Of a DNA stretch of 42,311 bases, positions 19,074-27,461 are shown in pieces; within the stretch, counting starts at the first letter, position 1, and each line of letters begins with the position of its first letter. A model generated the notes under the pieces. That model was not told the origin of the DNA. It saw only the letters and a list, made by a program, of their open reading frames with translations, and ran no database searches. The translations under genes and the position numbers were made by a program. The stretch is from Clostridia bacterium. GTDB lineage: Bacteria > Bacillota > Clostridia > TANB77 > CAG-465. Location: the NCBI GenBank assembly GCA_028684095.1, contig JAQUGQ010000013.1:1-42311 (forward strand), in the 5' to 3' direction.

Positions 19074-19418
19074 ATGGAATATGTATATAGTAATGGAAGC
19101 AATACAATGAACGGTTCAAAAAGGGGAAGTAAACTTAGAAAAAATAAAGTGAAGCAAATATTTCAAAATATATTAATGTTAGTGTTTATTTTTATAATAA
19201 TTAGTATGTTTTTTAATGTAAGTTTAGGTAAAGACAAACTTACTACAAAAACTATTATTGTAGATTCAGGTACAACTTTATGGAATATAGCAAATAAAAT
19301 TTGTATAAATAATGAAGATTTAAACGTTCAAAATGTTATAATACAAATTAAAAAGATAAATAACCTGCAAAGTAGTATGATATATGAAGGTCAAGAATTA
19401 TTAATATATAATTATTAA
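19074..19418 (+). CDS. YneA-like single-span LysM protein, probable SOS-induced division inhibitor
   Basis: This 114-aa protein has a basic N-terminal segment (~20-30) and one membrane span (~34-53). It ends in a LysM peptidoglycan-binding domain recognisable from the D-S-G-T-T-L-W-N-I-A motif and a terminal Y-E-G-Q-E-L-L-I-Y. The size and order match Bacillus YneA and related SOS proteins that delay septation while DNA is repaired. The regulatory context supports this: a consensus promoter with a LexA-like box in its spacer and a second box downstream. The start is ATG 19074 behind GAGGAGG; the longer frame from 19005 uses the -35 box as a false TTG. In Bacillus, yneA lies beside lexA; here it stands alone. 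Function is inferred from architecture and operators. Confidence 0.72.
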   Translation: MEYVYSNGSNTMNGSKRGSKLRKNKVKQIFQNILMLVFIFIIISMFFNVSLGKDKLTTKTIIVDSGTTLWNIANKICINNEDLNVQNVIIQIKKINNLQSSMIYEGQELLIYNY

Positions 19419-19460
19419 TAAAAAATGTATAAAGTTATTTAAAGCACATATAATATATGT

Positions 19461-19508
19461 AATAGAGTGATGTATTGAGATTATTTAATACATTACTCTA
19501 TTTTTTGT
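19461..19508 (+). terminator. rho-independent terminator
   Basis: A 16-bp stem, 19461-19476 with 19487-19502 (AATAGAGTGATGTATT and its complement, one G-U pair), is followed by T6. Confidence 0.87.
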
Positions 19509-19556
19509 TGCAAAATTATTATAAACATAACAATCAATAAATATTGAGGGATTATT

Positions 19557-19683
19557 TATTAATTTAACAGGAAAAACACTAAGGATAAACGGAGTTATTG
19601 TGGGGACATTTATAATAAATGGAATACCAATTGATATAGCATTTAATGTAAATTATAATAAATATCAAGTTGAAAATGTATAA
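19557..19683 (+). other. short orphan reading frame without a standard start
   Basis: A GAGGG ribosome-like site is followed by an open frame to TAA 19681-19683 reading I-N-L-T-G-K-T-L-R-I-N-G-V-I-V-G, then I-I-N-G-I-P-I-D-I-A-F-N-V. It has the look of a small beta-rich protein. The only codon at proper spacing is ATT, and no ATG/GTG/TTG occurs. It is either a remnant or a rare ATT start. I do not recognise it. Confidence 0.25.
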
Positions 19684-19727
19684 ATAGTACAAATATTTCA
19701 TAATTATATAATTAGAGGTGATATAAA

Positions 19728-21569
19728 TTGTGTGGAATTGTTGGATTTACAAATTTTAAAAAGAAAATAGAAAATAAAGATAATTTATTGCAGAGAATGA
19801 CAGAAAAAATCACTAGAAGAGGTGAGAATGAAACAGGATACTATTGGGCAAATAATGTACTATTAGGACATAAAAGATTAAGTATAATTGATATAAACGG
19901 TGGTAGTCAACCTATGACATTTAAAAAAGGCAATAAAACATATACTATTGTATATAATGGAGAGATATATAACTATGACGAAGTAAGAAAGATTTTAATA
20001 GATAATGATATAGAACTAGTAACTAGGTGTGATACAGAAATGGTTATAAAGCTATATATGCTATATGGAGATAAATTTTTAAAATCTCTTAATGGAATCT
20101 TTGCTTTTTGTATATATGAAGAAAGTGAAAATAAGTTATTTCTAGCTAGAGATCATATAGGAGTTAAACCACTCTTTTATACTATACATGATGATGAACT
20201 GTTTTTTGCATCAGAAATGAAAAGTATATTTGAATATGATAAAATACCTAGAGTTATAGATAAAGCAGGAATATGTGAACTATTTGGTTTAGGTCCTGCG
20301 AGAAATCTAGGATCTGGGGTATTTAAAGACATACATGAAATGAAACCAGGACATTATGGTATATTTGAAAGTGGAAAAATAGAAATACAGCAATATTTTA
20401 AAGTTAAAAGCTATAAACATACAGATAATTTAGAAACAACTATAAATAAAATTCGTAGTCTATTAGAAACAAGTATAAAAGGGCAACTAATAGCTGATGT
20501 AAATGTAGGTGCATTTTTGTCTGGTGGAGTAGACTCTAGTATTGTTACAGCTGTAATTGGTAAAAACTTAACTGATAACAATAAACTTAAAACATTTTCA
20601 GTTGACTATGTAGATAATGATATAAACTTTAAAAAAACAGATTTTACACCATCTAGAGATAATGAATTCATAGAGATGATGAAAGAAAGATATAACTTAA
20701 ATCATAAATATATTGTAATAGATAGCAGTAAACTTTATGATAGATTGTATGATGCAATGAGAGCTAGAGATTTACCTTCAATGGCAGATATAGATAGTTC
20801 ATTACTGCTACTATGTGAAAATGTTAAAGAAGATGTTACAGTAGCTCTTAGCGGAGAATTTGCAGATGAAATATTTTGTGGTTATCCATGGTTCTACAGA
20901 AAAGATACATTAGAGAGTAATACTTTCCCTTGGTCAATTAGTTTAGATTTAAGAAAAGATATTCTAAACAAAGATATAAGTAGTAAAATAGATTTACAAT
21001 CATATGTTGATACTAAATATAAAGAGGCAGTTGATGACATACCACTAGATGGTACAGATAATGAATCAGATATTCAGATGAAGAAATCATCATACCTTAC
21101 TATGAACTACTTTGGACTTAATCTATTAGATAGAACAGATAGAATGAGTATGCAAAATAGTTTAGAAGTAAGAGTACCATTTACAGACTATGAATTAGTA
21201 GAATATGTATATAACATACCATGGGATATGAAGAATTATATGAATCAAGAAAAAGGTATTTTAAGAGCAGCATTTAAAGATATATTACCAGAAGCAATAA
21301 TAAACAGAAAGAAAAGTCCATATCCTAAAACTTGTGATCCTAAGTATACTAATCTAGTAACTAATAAATTAAAAGAAATAGTAAATAACGGAAATAACAG
21401 AATACAAGAACTAGTTGATATGGAACATGTAAATTATATAATAAATGCTAGTGATGATGAATTTACAAGACCATGGTTTGGTCAGCTTATGGGTAGAACA
21501 CAACTTATGGCATATTTGATACAACTAGAGATGTGGCTTGTAGAATATAATGTTAAAATAGTTTTGTAA
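19728..21569 (+). CDS. asnB: asparagine synthetase, glutamine-hydrolysing
   Basis: This 613-aa class II enzyme makes asparagine from aspartate, glutamine and ATP. The TTG start is fixed by the Ntn-amidotransferase signature M-C-G-I-V-G, since Cys2 becomes the N-terminal nucleophile; AGAGGTGAT precedes it. Residues ~2-190 form the glutaminase domain (G-H-K-R-L-S-I-I-D, Y-N-G-E-I-Y-N). Residues ~240-590 form the synthetase domain with the PP-loop L-S-G-G-V-D-S-S (~263-270) and the conserved S-G-E-F-A-D-E and R-V-P-F-T-D segments. It stands alone between terminators. Related enzymes can amidate other substrates (e.g. LtsA/AsnB in cell walls), but nothing here suggests that. Confidence 0.93.
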   Translation: MCGIVGFTNFKKKIENKDNLLQRMTEKITRRGENETGYYWANNVLLGHKRLSIIDINGGSQPMTFKKGNKTYTIVYNGEIYNYDEVRKILIDNDIELVTRCDTEMVIKLYMLYGDKFLKSLNGIFAFCIYEESENKLFLARDHIGVKPLFYTIHDDELFFASEMKSIFEYDKIPRVIDKAGICELFGLGPARNLGSGVFKDIHEMKPGHYGIFESGKIEIQQYFKVKSYKHTDNLETTINKIRSLLETSIKGQLIADVNVGAFLSGGVDSSIVTAVIGKNLTDNNKLKTFSVDYVDNDINFKKTDFTPSRDNEFIEMMKERYNLNHKYIVIDSSKLYDRLYDAMRARDLPSMADIDSSLLLLCENVKEDVTVALSGEFADEIFCGYPWFYRKDTLESNTFPWSISLDLRKDILNKDISSKIDLQSYVDTKYKEAVDDIPLDGTDNESDIQMKKSSYLTMNYFGLNLLDRTDRMSMQNSLEVRVPFTDYELVEYVYNIPWDMKNYMNQEKGILRAAFKDILPEAIINRKKSPYPKTCDPKYTNLVTNKLKEIVNNGNNRIQELVDMEHVNYIINASDDEFTRPWFGQLMGRTQLMAYLIQLEMWLVEYNVKIVL

Positions 21570-21644
21570 AATATATATTATAATATTTTTGATATTTATT
21601 TAATCAGTTCAATCGTAAACTGTATTCTGTATAATATCCAACAC

Positions 21645-21673
21645 TTGAAATATAAACATTTCTATGATATAAT
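21645..21673 (+). promoter_or_regulatory. promoter of the coiled-coil protein gene
   Basis: TTGAAA (21645-21650), a 17-bp spacer, then TATAAT (21668-21673). Confidence 0.75.
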
Positions 21674-21729
21674 ATATGCATAATTTATATCAATTTCAAA
21701 TAATAATTTAGATGAAAGGGGGTGTTTTT

Positions 21730-22191
21730 ATGCAAAATAATACTAAAAATATTTTTTCTATAGTTTTGGAGATTATGAAATTAGAAGCAAGTTATGAGGA
21801 ATCACAAGAGGAACATAACCATCTACTCTGTCTATTAAATAAATTTGGTAAGGATAACAAGAATAAAATAAGTATTGCAAAATATCAGTGTGATACCTTC
21901 AAAAAGCAGATTGATGAGTTAATCAAACAAATTTCAGAGATGCACCTTAGCACCGTTGAGCAAATCTATTATGATTTATACAAAGAAAATAGTGAACTTC
22001 TGAAAAAATCTTGGAAATGTGAAACTGAAATCGAATATATATCATCATCACTTATATTTGATTGCATATGTGATGATGAAATTGATTCGAAACTTGCAAA
22101 GCAAAGAGATGAGTTAAAAGAGCAAAAGAGAATAGCTACAGAAAAAATGAAAGATATTGAATTGAAAATGAGTGTAATATATTCTCAATGA
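21730..22191 (+). CDS. small coiled-coil protein, unknown function
   Basis: This 153-aa, strongly charged, almost entirely helical protein has heptad-like patterns at ~15-75 and ~115-148 and four to five cysteines without CxxC spacing. It has no membrane segment or signal. The AAAGGGGGTG ribosome site fits ATG 21730 (6-nt gap) better than the ATG at 21712. It has its own promoter and terminator. The codon and residue mix (CTC, CTT, CAC; more Gln and Cys) looks less A-biased than its neighbours, which may hint at acquisition. I do not recognise a family. Confidence 0.65.
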   Translation: MQNNTKNIFSIVLEIMKLEASYEESQEEHNHLLCLLNKFGKDNKNKISIAKYQCDTFKKQIDELIKQISEMHLSTVEQIYYDLYKENSELLKKSWKCETEIEYISSSLIFDCICDDEIDSKLAKQRDELKEQKRIATEKMKDIELKMSVIYSQ

Positions 22192-22202
22192 AACTGTAAC
22201 TT

Positions 22203-22246
22203 AAAAAAGTAATTAAAGTTGTAATAGCAGCTTTAGTTACTTTTTT
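22203..22246 (+). terminator. rho-independent terminator
   Basis: A 19-bp stem, 22203-22221 with 22228-22246 (two G-U pairs), 6-nt loop, ends in T6. Confidence 0.87.
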
Positions 22247-22309
22247 CTTTTATAATTTAACCTAAAAATAATTTACATTGATATATGATAAAAAAAAATA
22301 AAATTTGTA

Positions 22310-22338
22310 TTGCATAAATAATATTTATATGATAAAAT
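22310..22338 (+). promoter_or_regulatory. promoter of the small membrane protein locus
   Basis: TTGCAT (22310-22315), a 17-bp spacer, then TAAAAT (22333-22338). Confidence 0.5.
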
Positions 22339-22364
22339 TAAAAAGTAGAAGGTAGGTGAAACAA

Positions 22365-22604
22365 ATGAGTAATGAAGTAGAAAAAAAGAAAAATAACAAT
22401 ATAAGCTTTATAACATATGTAATGATAACTCTACTTATTAGTAGTGCATTAATATTTTTAGGTGTATCATATCTTACATATATTAATTAAACTAAGATTG
22501 TTGATGGAATAGTACAACCAGTAGATGAAATATATAAAAATCAATTATCAAAGGATGACTGCATTAGATTGACACTATCTGTATGGGGGACTAAGATATT
22601 ATGA
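22365..22604 (+). pseudogene. small single-span membrane protein interrupted by an in-frame stop
   Basis: ATG 22365 follows GTAGGTG. The frame encodes 41 aa: a lysine/asparagine-rich start, then a membrane span (~17-37, I-T-Y-V-M-I-T-L-L-I-S-S-A-L-I-F-L-G), ending Y-L-T-Y-I-N at TAA 22488-22490. The same frame then continues protein-like for 37 codons (T-K-I-V-D-G-I-V-Q-P-V-D-E-I-Y-K-N-Q-L-S) to TGA 22602-22604. This reads like a membrane-anchored protein with a nonsense mutation after the anchor and further decay downstream. A functional 41-aa membrane peptide is the alternative. Confidence 0.5.
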
Positions 22605-22627
22605 ATCTACAAATTAGAAAAATAAAT

Positions 22628-22671
22628 AAATATTAGGTGTATAAATATAAAATTTTATACACCTAATATTT
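22628..22671. terminator. 18-bp hairpin, weak terminator
   Basis: A perfect 18-bp stem, 22628-22645 with 22654-22671 (AAATATTAGGTGTATAAA and its complement). Only a broken T-tract follows. Confidence 0.5.
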
Positions 22672-22965
22672 ATAGTATTATTTTATATATTGTATAAGAG
22701 GTTATATAAAATGAAAATAGTAACATCAAATATATTTCACATATGGATAAAGAATTATATTCATATACTGGTTTGAGTTCTTGAAAAGTTATATACCCGG
22801 TAAACTGGCATAAAATTTAAAACGATATGGCAGTAAAAATGCATTTAAGTGCCATAATCATTAAACATATAGTTTAAAATCTATATGTTTTTTATGCTAT
22901 AAAACTTAATTTACAATTTTTTCCTAATAATATTTGTTAAATATATGAAAATAACATATATTTAA
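22672..22965. other. gene-free stretch with several hairpins
   Basis: No convincing gene. An AAGAGG site precedes ATG 22711, but that frame stops after 21 codons. Potential RNA structure: CCGG-TAAA-CTGG near 22797-22808, TATGGCA (22826-22832) with TGCCATA (22850-22856), and a terminator-like stem AAACATATAG (22863-22872) with CTATATGTTT (22881-22890) followed by more T. It could be a small RNA or leader ending at 22892. It matches no riboswitch I can name. Confidence 0.35.
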
Positions 22966-22994
22966 TTGTTTATTATATCTATTATTGATATAAT
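22966..22994 (+). promoter_or_regulatory. promoter of the two-gene ABC exporter, with an inverted repeat across it
   Basis: TTGTTT (22966-22971), a 17-bp spacer, then TATAAT (22989-22994). A perfect 9-bp inverted repeat, TATTATATC (22971-22979) and GATATAATA (22987-22995), spans the spacer and -10, as an operator for a dimeric repressor would. Confidence 0.55.
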
Positions 22995-23047
22995 AATAGA
23001 TAAGTAATAATTGTCAAATAATACAAAATATAGATTAGGAGAAAATA

Positions 23048-23752
23048 ATGAATAAATTTATTGAGTTTTCAGATATAAAGAAAACATATAAGGTAGGAGA
23101 TATTGAAATTCATGCTGTAAATGGTGTTACATTTTCAATTGACAAAGGAGAGTTTGTAATAATAGCAGGACCAAGTGGTGCAGGTAAAAGTACAGTTTTA
23201 AACATTTTAGGTGGAATGGATGCTAGTGATGGTGGAAACTTTTTTGTTAATGAAAAAGAAGTTAGTAAATTAAATCAAAAAGAACTTACTACATATCGCA
23301 GAAACGATATAGGATTTGTTTTTCAATTCTATAATTTAGTACAAAATCTAAATGCTTTAGAAAACGTTGAGCTTGCAACTGAAATTTGTAAGAAATCTTT
23401 TGACCCTAAAACTATATTAGAACAAGTTGGTTTAATCGATAGATTATATAACTTTCCTTCTCAATTATCTGGTGGGGAACAACAACGTGTATCAATAGCT
23501 AGAGCCTTAGCTAAAAATCCAAAACTTTTGTTATGTGATGAACCTACAGGTGCATTAGATTATACTACTGGTAAATCAATATTAAAATTATTGCAAGATA
23601 CATGCCGCACTACTGGTATGACGGTTATAGTTATAACTCATAATTTGGCTATAACTCCTATGGCAGATAAAGTTATAAAGATGAAAAACGGAAAAGTTGA
23701 AAGTATTACTATAAATGAAACTCCAACTCCTGTTGAAAGGATTGAATGGTAA
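23048..23752 (+). CDS. ABC exporter ATP-binding protein (MacB/LolD type)
   Basis: This 234-aa ATPase drives the FtsX-type permease encoded next. Walker A is G-P-S-G-A-G-K-S (~39-46), the signature L-S-G-G-E-Q-Q-R (~141), and Walker [12 protein letters not shown] (~160). It has the switch histidine in V-I-T-H-N. Tyr-rich Q-loop context F-Q-F-Y-N-L is typical of the LolD/MacB/FtsE group. The TAGGAG ribosome site is 5 nt before the ATG. The 3' end overlaps the permease start (TAATG). Confidence 0.92.
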   Translation: MNKFIEFSDIKKTYKVGDIEIHAVNGVTFSIDKGEFVIIAGPSGAGKSTVLNILGGMDASDGGNFFVNEKEVSKLNQKELTTYRRNDIGFVFQFYNLVQNLNALENVELATEICKKSFDPKTILEQVGLIDRLYNFPSQLSGGEQQRVSIARALAKNPKLLLCDEPTGALDYTTGKSILKLLQDTCRTTGMTVIVITHNLAITPMADKVIKMKNGKVESITINETPTPVERIEW

Positions 23753-26388
23753 TGGGCAAAACTCTATTTAAAGATATCTTTAGAGAAATAAAAAAATCCT
23801 TTAGTAGATTTATAGCTATACTAGCTATAATTGCAATTGGTATAACTTTTTTTGTTGGTATAAAAATGACATGTCCTGACATGAAGATAACTGCAGATCA
23901 ATACTTTAAAGATAATAGACTTATGGATTTTTATCTTGTGTCTAGTGTTGGATTTAATAAAGAAGATATAGAAAGTATAAAAAAAGTAGATGGAATAAAA
24001 GGAATTATGCCTTCATATTCTATTGACGCTATGATAGATATAGAAGATACAAGTTATGTTGTTAAAATAAATTCACTGCCAAATACTAACGATGAGAATT
24101 ATATAAATAGACCATTACTTGTATCTGGTAGATTACCTACAACTACTGGTGAATGTGTTATAGAAAAAAGTAATTTCAAAGAAAATAATTTTGAAATAGG
24201 ATCTAAAATTAAACTAACTTCAGGTAATAGTAGCAATATATTAGATAATGTCTCAACTGATGAATTTATTGTTGTAGGTATAGTACAATCTCCTTTATAT
24301 ATTTCAAAGGAAAGAGGTACAAGTGTTATAGGTAATGGTAAAATTTCAACATTTATGATTATACAAGAATCAGATTTTAAATTACCAGTATATAACGGTA
24401 TATATATAACTGCAAGTAATTCAGAAGGATCATTTGCATATACAGATGAATATGATAATAAAATAGAGTCACTTCGTAAATCTTTAGAAGATGTAGCTAC
24501 AGTAAGATCAAATATTCGTTATGAAGATATAAAATTAGAAGCAAATATAATAATTCAAAATAAAGAGAGTGAATTAAAAACAGCACAAGCAAATTTTGCT
24601 AATGTTAGTAAATATTTAACGTTAAATCAGAAAAATGATTCGACTCAAGAATTTGCAACTGCTGAAAAAGAAATACAAGATGCAAAAGATAAAATAGGTT
24701 CACTTCCAAAAGTTACTTGGCATGTACTAGATAGAAAAATGAATGTAGGGTATGTAGAGTATGAAAATGCTGCTGATAGAATGGATGCAATATCTAAAGT
24801 ATTTCCTATAATATTTGTTTTAGTTGCAATTTTAATTTGCTTCACAAGTATTGGCAGACTTGTTGATGAGCAACGTATATATATAGGAACAATGAAGGCT
24901 TTAGGATATCGTAAGAGATTTATAGTATTAAAATATTTAATATATGCTTCCTTTGCAAGTATCATAGGGGGTATAATTGGTATTTTAATTGGATTTACAG
25001 CATTTCCTAGTTTTTTTGCCAATGCCTATTCTGCATTATATACACTACCAAAATTAATACTGCAGTTTGATAATACATTTGCTATATTAGTTATGATAGC
25101 AGCAGTGCTAGTTACATCCCTTTCAGCTATTACAGTATGTTATGAAACTCTTATGCAAAATACTGCTAGTCTAATGGTTGTAAAAGCACCAAAACCTGGT
25201 AAAATTATATTATTAGAACGTATACCATTTATTTGGAATAGACTTAAATTTACACATAAAGTAACAGCCCGTAATCTATTTAGATACAAGAGTAGATTCT
25301 TTATGACAGTTGTTGGTGTCGCTGGATGTACTGCATTATTACTTGTAGGATTTGCGCTTAAAGATTCAATAGGAACAATTGGAACAAAACAATTTGGAGA
25401 GATATATACTTATCAAATGTCAGTTAATACAAAAGATGGTTTATCAAAATCAGAATATGAAAACATTTCAAATTTGATTTCAAATATTCCAAATTATGAA
25501 GCAAAACTAAATTTATTATTAAAGAGCATAGATATAGGATTAGGCTCAAAAGAGAGCAGTTGTAATATTATAGTACCTGAAGATACAAAAGGCATAAATG
25601 ACTATATAACGTTACATGATCGTGTATCGCAACAAAAATATATACTAAGTGATAATGAAGTAATATTAACAGAAAAATTAGCAAATGTAATTGGAGCAAA
25701 AATAGGAGATGATATATATATAAAGAATGGTGAAAAAGATAAATATAAAGTTAAGGTAAGTGGTATAACAGAAAATTATTTACTTCATTATTTATATATG
25801 TCACCAAAGTTATATGAAAATCTATATTTAATAAAACCAGAATATAATCAAATAGATGTAAAACTAACTGCATTAGAAGATAGTCAAAAAGATATAATAT
25901 CAAAAAGTATTGTATCTTCAAAGGGTGTAGCATCAGTAACATTCAGTAATGATATGTTAAAAACATTTGTTGAAATGATAAATACTGTAAATTATGTAGT
26001 TTTAATATTAATAGTAGCTGCTGCATTATTATCCTTTATAGTGTTATATACATTAACAAATATAAATATAAGTGAGAGAATAAGGGAGATTGCAACAATA
26101 AAAGTTTTAGGGTTTTATGAAAAAGAAGTTTCAAGCTACGTATATAGGGAGAATCTCATACTTACGTTAATTGGATCATTATTTGGTTTAATATTAGGAT
26201 TTTATTTAGCAAAATTCGTAATAGGTACAGCTGAAGTAGAAATGCTTATGTTTGGAAGAGAGATATATCCAATGAGTTTTGTAATATCAGTGTTACTTAC
26301 ATTAGTATTTGCTTGGTTTGTAAATGTGGTTTTACTTAAAAAAATAAAGAATATTAATATGGTTGAAGCACTTAAAACAGTTGAATAA
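23752..26388 (+). CDS. ABC exporter permease, double-FtsX family
   Basis: This 878-aa permease has ten predicted membrane segments: one near the N-terminus (~20-40), three around 350-470 (first FtsX domain), one near 515-540, and three to four at ~735-870 (second FtsX domain). Large extracytoplasmic domains follow the first and fifth. A short helical, coiled-coil-like insert precedes the first FtsX domain (~265-325); it appears shorter than in many homologues. A 1-nt overlap with the ATPase stop (TAATG) and AAAGGA 10 nt upstream favour ATG 23752 over ATG 23746. The substrate is unknown; the family exports lipids, peptides or lipoproteins. No sensor kinase is nearby. Confidence 0.9.
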   Translation: MGKTLFKDIFREIKKSFSRFIAILAIIAIGITFFVGIKMTCPDMKITADQYFKDNRLMDFYLVSSVGFNKEDIESIKKVDGIKGIMPSYSIDAMIDIEDTSYVVKINSLPNTNDENYINRPLLVSGRLPTTTGECVIEKSNFKENNFEIGSKIKLTSGNSSNILDNVSTDEFIVVGIVQSPLYISKERGTSVIGNGKISTFMIIQESDFKLPVYNGIYITASNSEGSFAYTDEYDNKIESLRKSLEDVATVRSNIRYEDIKLEANIIIQNKESELKTAQANFANVSKYLTLNQKNDSTQEFATAEKEIQDAKDKIGSLPKVTWHVLDRKMNVGYVEYENAADRMDAISKVFPIIFVLVAILICFTSIGRLVDEQRIYIGTMKALGYRKRFIVLKYLIYASFASIIGGIIGILIGFTAFPSFFANAYSALYTLPKLILQFDNTFAILVMIAAVLVTSLSAITVCYETLMQNTASLMVVKAPKPGKIILLERIPFIWNRLKFTHKVTARNLFRYKSRFFMTVVGVAGCTALLLVGFALKDSIGTIGTKQFGEIYTYQMSVNTKDGLSKSEYENISNLISNIPNYEAKLNLLLKSIDIGLGSKESSCNIIVPEDTKGINDYITLHDRVSQQKYILSDNEVILTEKLANVIGAKIGDDIYIKNGEKDKYKVKVSGITENYLLHYLYMSPKLYENLYLIKPEYNQIDVKLTALEDSQKDIISKSIVSSKGVASVTFSNDMLKTFVEMINTVNYVVLILIVAAALLSFIVLYTLTNINISERIREIATIKVLGFYEKEVSSYVYRENLILTLIGSLFGLILGFYLAKFVIGTAEVEMLMFGREIYPMSFVISVLLTLVFAWFVNVVLLKKIKNINMVEALKTVE

Positions 26389-26457
26389 TTTATTTTACTA
26401 CTCATATTGATTAAATTTTAAATATATTATATAATATTAAAAGAGGTGCTAGAGAAA

Positions 26458-27405
26458 ATGAATAAACAAATAAAAGAGTTTAATGATTTCAAAAATATAA
26501 GAATAGTAGATAATTTTTATCAAACTTCTAGCTTTTTTCCAATGCCAACAACACTTATTGGAACACTTTGTGATAATGATATGACAAGTTTAGGTTCGTA
26601 TTCTTTGTGTTTTCCGTATTATATAGCGGGTAAAGATAGTTATGCAATGTTACTTTGTTGTAGAAATAGTTCTAATACGTGTAAAAATATTTTGAAAACA
26701 GGTAAGTGTACAATAAATTTTATACCTGATAAAAAGAAATATTTTAAAGAGGCTGTTAGACTTGGATATCCAGGTGATACTCCGGAAGAAAAAATGAAAA
26801 ACTGTATGTTTACTTTAGTTGATGGTAAGAGGACTAGAGATAATGAATCAGAAAAATATCCTAAAATTGTTAAAGAGGCATTTCAAGTGTTTGAATGTAC
26901 ATGGATGAATGAATTAGACAATGCTACCTCTGATACAGTACAAGATGAATATCTGCCACCATATCACGATTTTAATGGTATTACAAGTATGTATGGAGCA
27001 CACTTTATACTTAAAATAGATAATATATTACTTAAAAGTAAATATCATAAAAGTATATTAGAAGGTGTAACAAAATCCAACTTTCCGTCAGTTCCAGTAG
27101 ACTATGGGTATAGGGATAGTAAAAACTTCTGGTATACAAGATTTATAAAACCAATAGATGAACCAATACCAAAGAACAAGGAAATAAGTCTAGATACAGT
27201 AAAATATGCCTCATCTAGAATGGATACTGATATTAAGTTTACAGATGAAGCTTGCCTTAGTCTTATAAAAGTTCCTAGAGTGTTTTTAAACATCGTACTT
27301 AAATCATGTATTGCATGGGCTAAAGAAAATGATGTTAAACTTATTACAGCTGAACACATTAAGATAATAAATGACAAAAGAAACAAAGATAAAAAAGTTA
27401 AATAA
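26458..27405 (+). CDS. flavin reductase-like (FMN-binding split barrel) protein with C-terminal PCP_red-like helices
   Basis: This 315-aa cytosolic protein has two parts. Residues ~15-220 resemble the flavin reductase-like split-barrel domain (start F-F-P-M-P-T-T-L-I-G-T, then Y-A-M-L-L-C-C-R-N-S, C-T-I-N-F-I-P). Residues ~255-305 resemble the small PCP_red helical domain (F-T-D-E-A-C-L-S-L-I-K-V-P, A-W-A-K-E-N, I-T-A-E-H-I), found at the end of BchB/ChlB and in assorted redox proteins. It probably binds FMN, but its electron partner is unknown. AAGAGGTG fits ATG 26458; the GTG at 26446 is part of the ribosome site. It sits alone between an ABC operon and a convergent gene. Confidence 0.65.
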   Translation: MNKQIKEFNDFKNIRIVDNFYQTSSFFPMPTTLIGTLCDNDMTSLGSYSLCFPYYIAGKDSYAMLLCCRNSSNTCKNILKTGKCTINFIPDKKKYFKEAVRLGYPGDTPEEKMKNCMFTLVDGKRTRDNESEKYPKIVKEAFQVFECTWMNELDNATSDTVQDEYLPPYHDFNGITSMYGAHFILKIDNILLKSKYHKSILEGVTKSNFPSVPVDYGYRDSKNFWYTRFIKPIDEPIPKNKEISLDTVKYASSRMDTDIKFTDEACLSLIKVPRVFLNIVLKSCIAWAKENDVKLITAEHIKIINDKRNKDKKVK

Positions 27406-27410
27406 TAATT

Positions 27411-27450
27411 AAAAATGTTAAGGGAATAAATTCATTCCTTTAACATTTTT
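27411..27450. terminator. bidirectional rho-independent terminator
   Basis: A 17-bp stem, 27411-27427 with 27434-27450 (one G-U), has A5 on the left and T5 or more on the right. It serves the gene on the left and the convergent L,D-transpeptidase gene on the right. Confidence 0.88.
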
Positions 27451-27461
27451 TAAACAAAACA

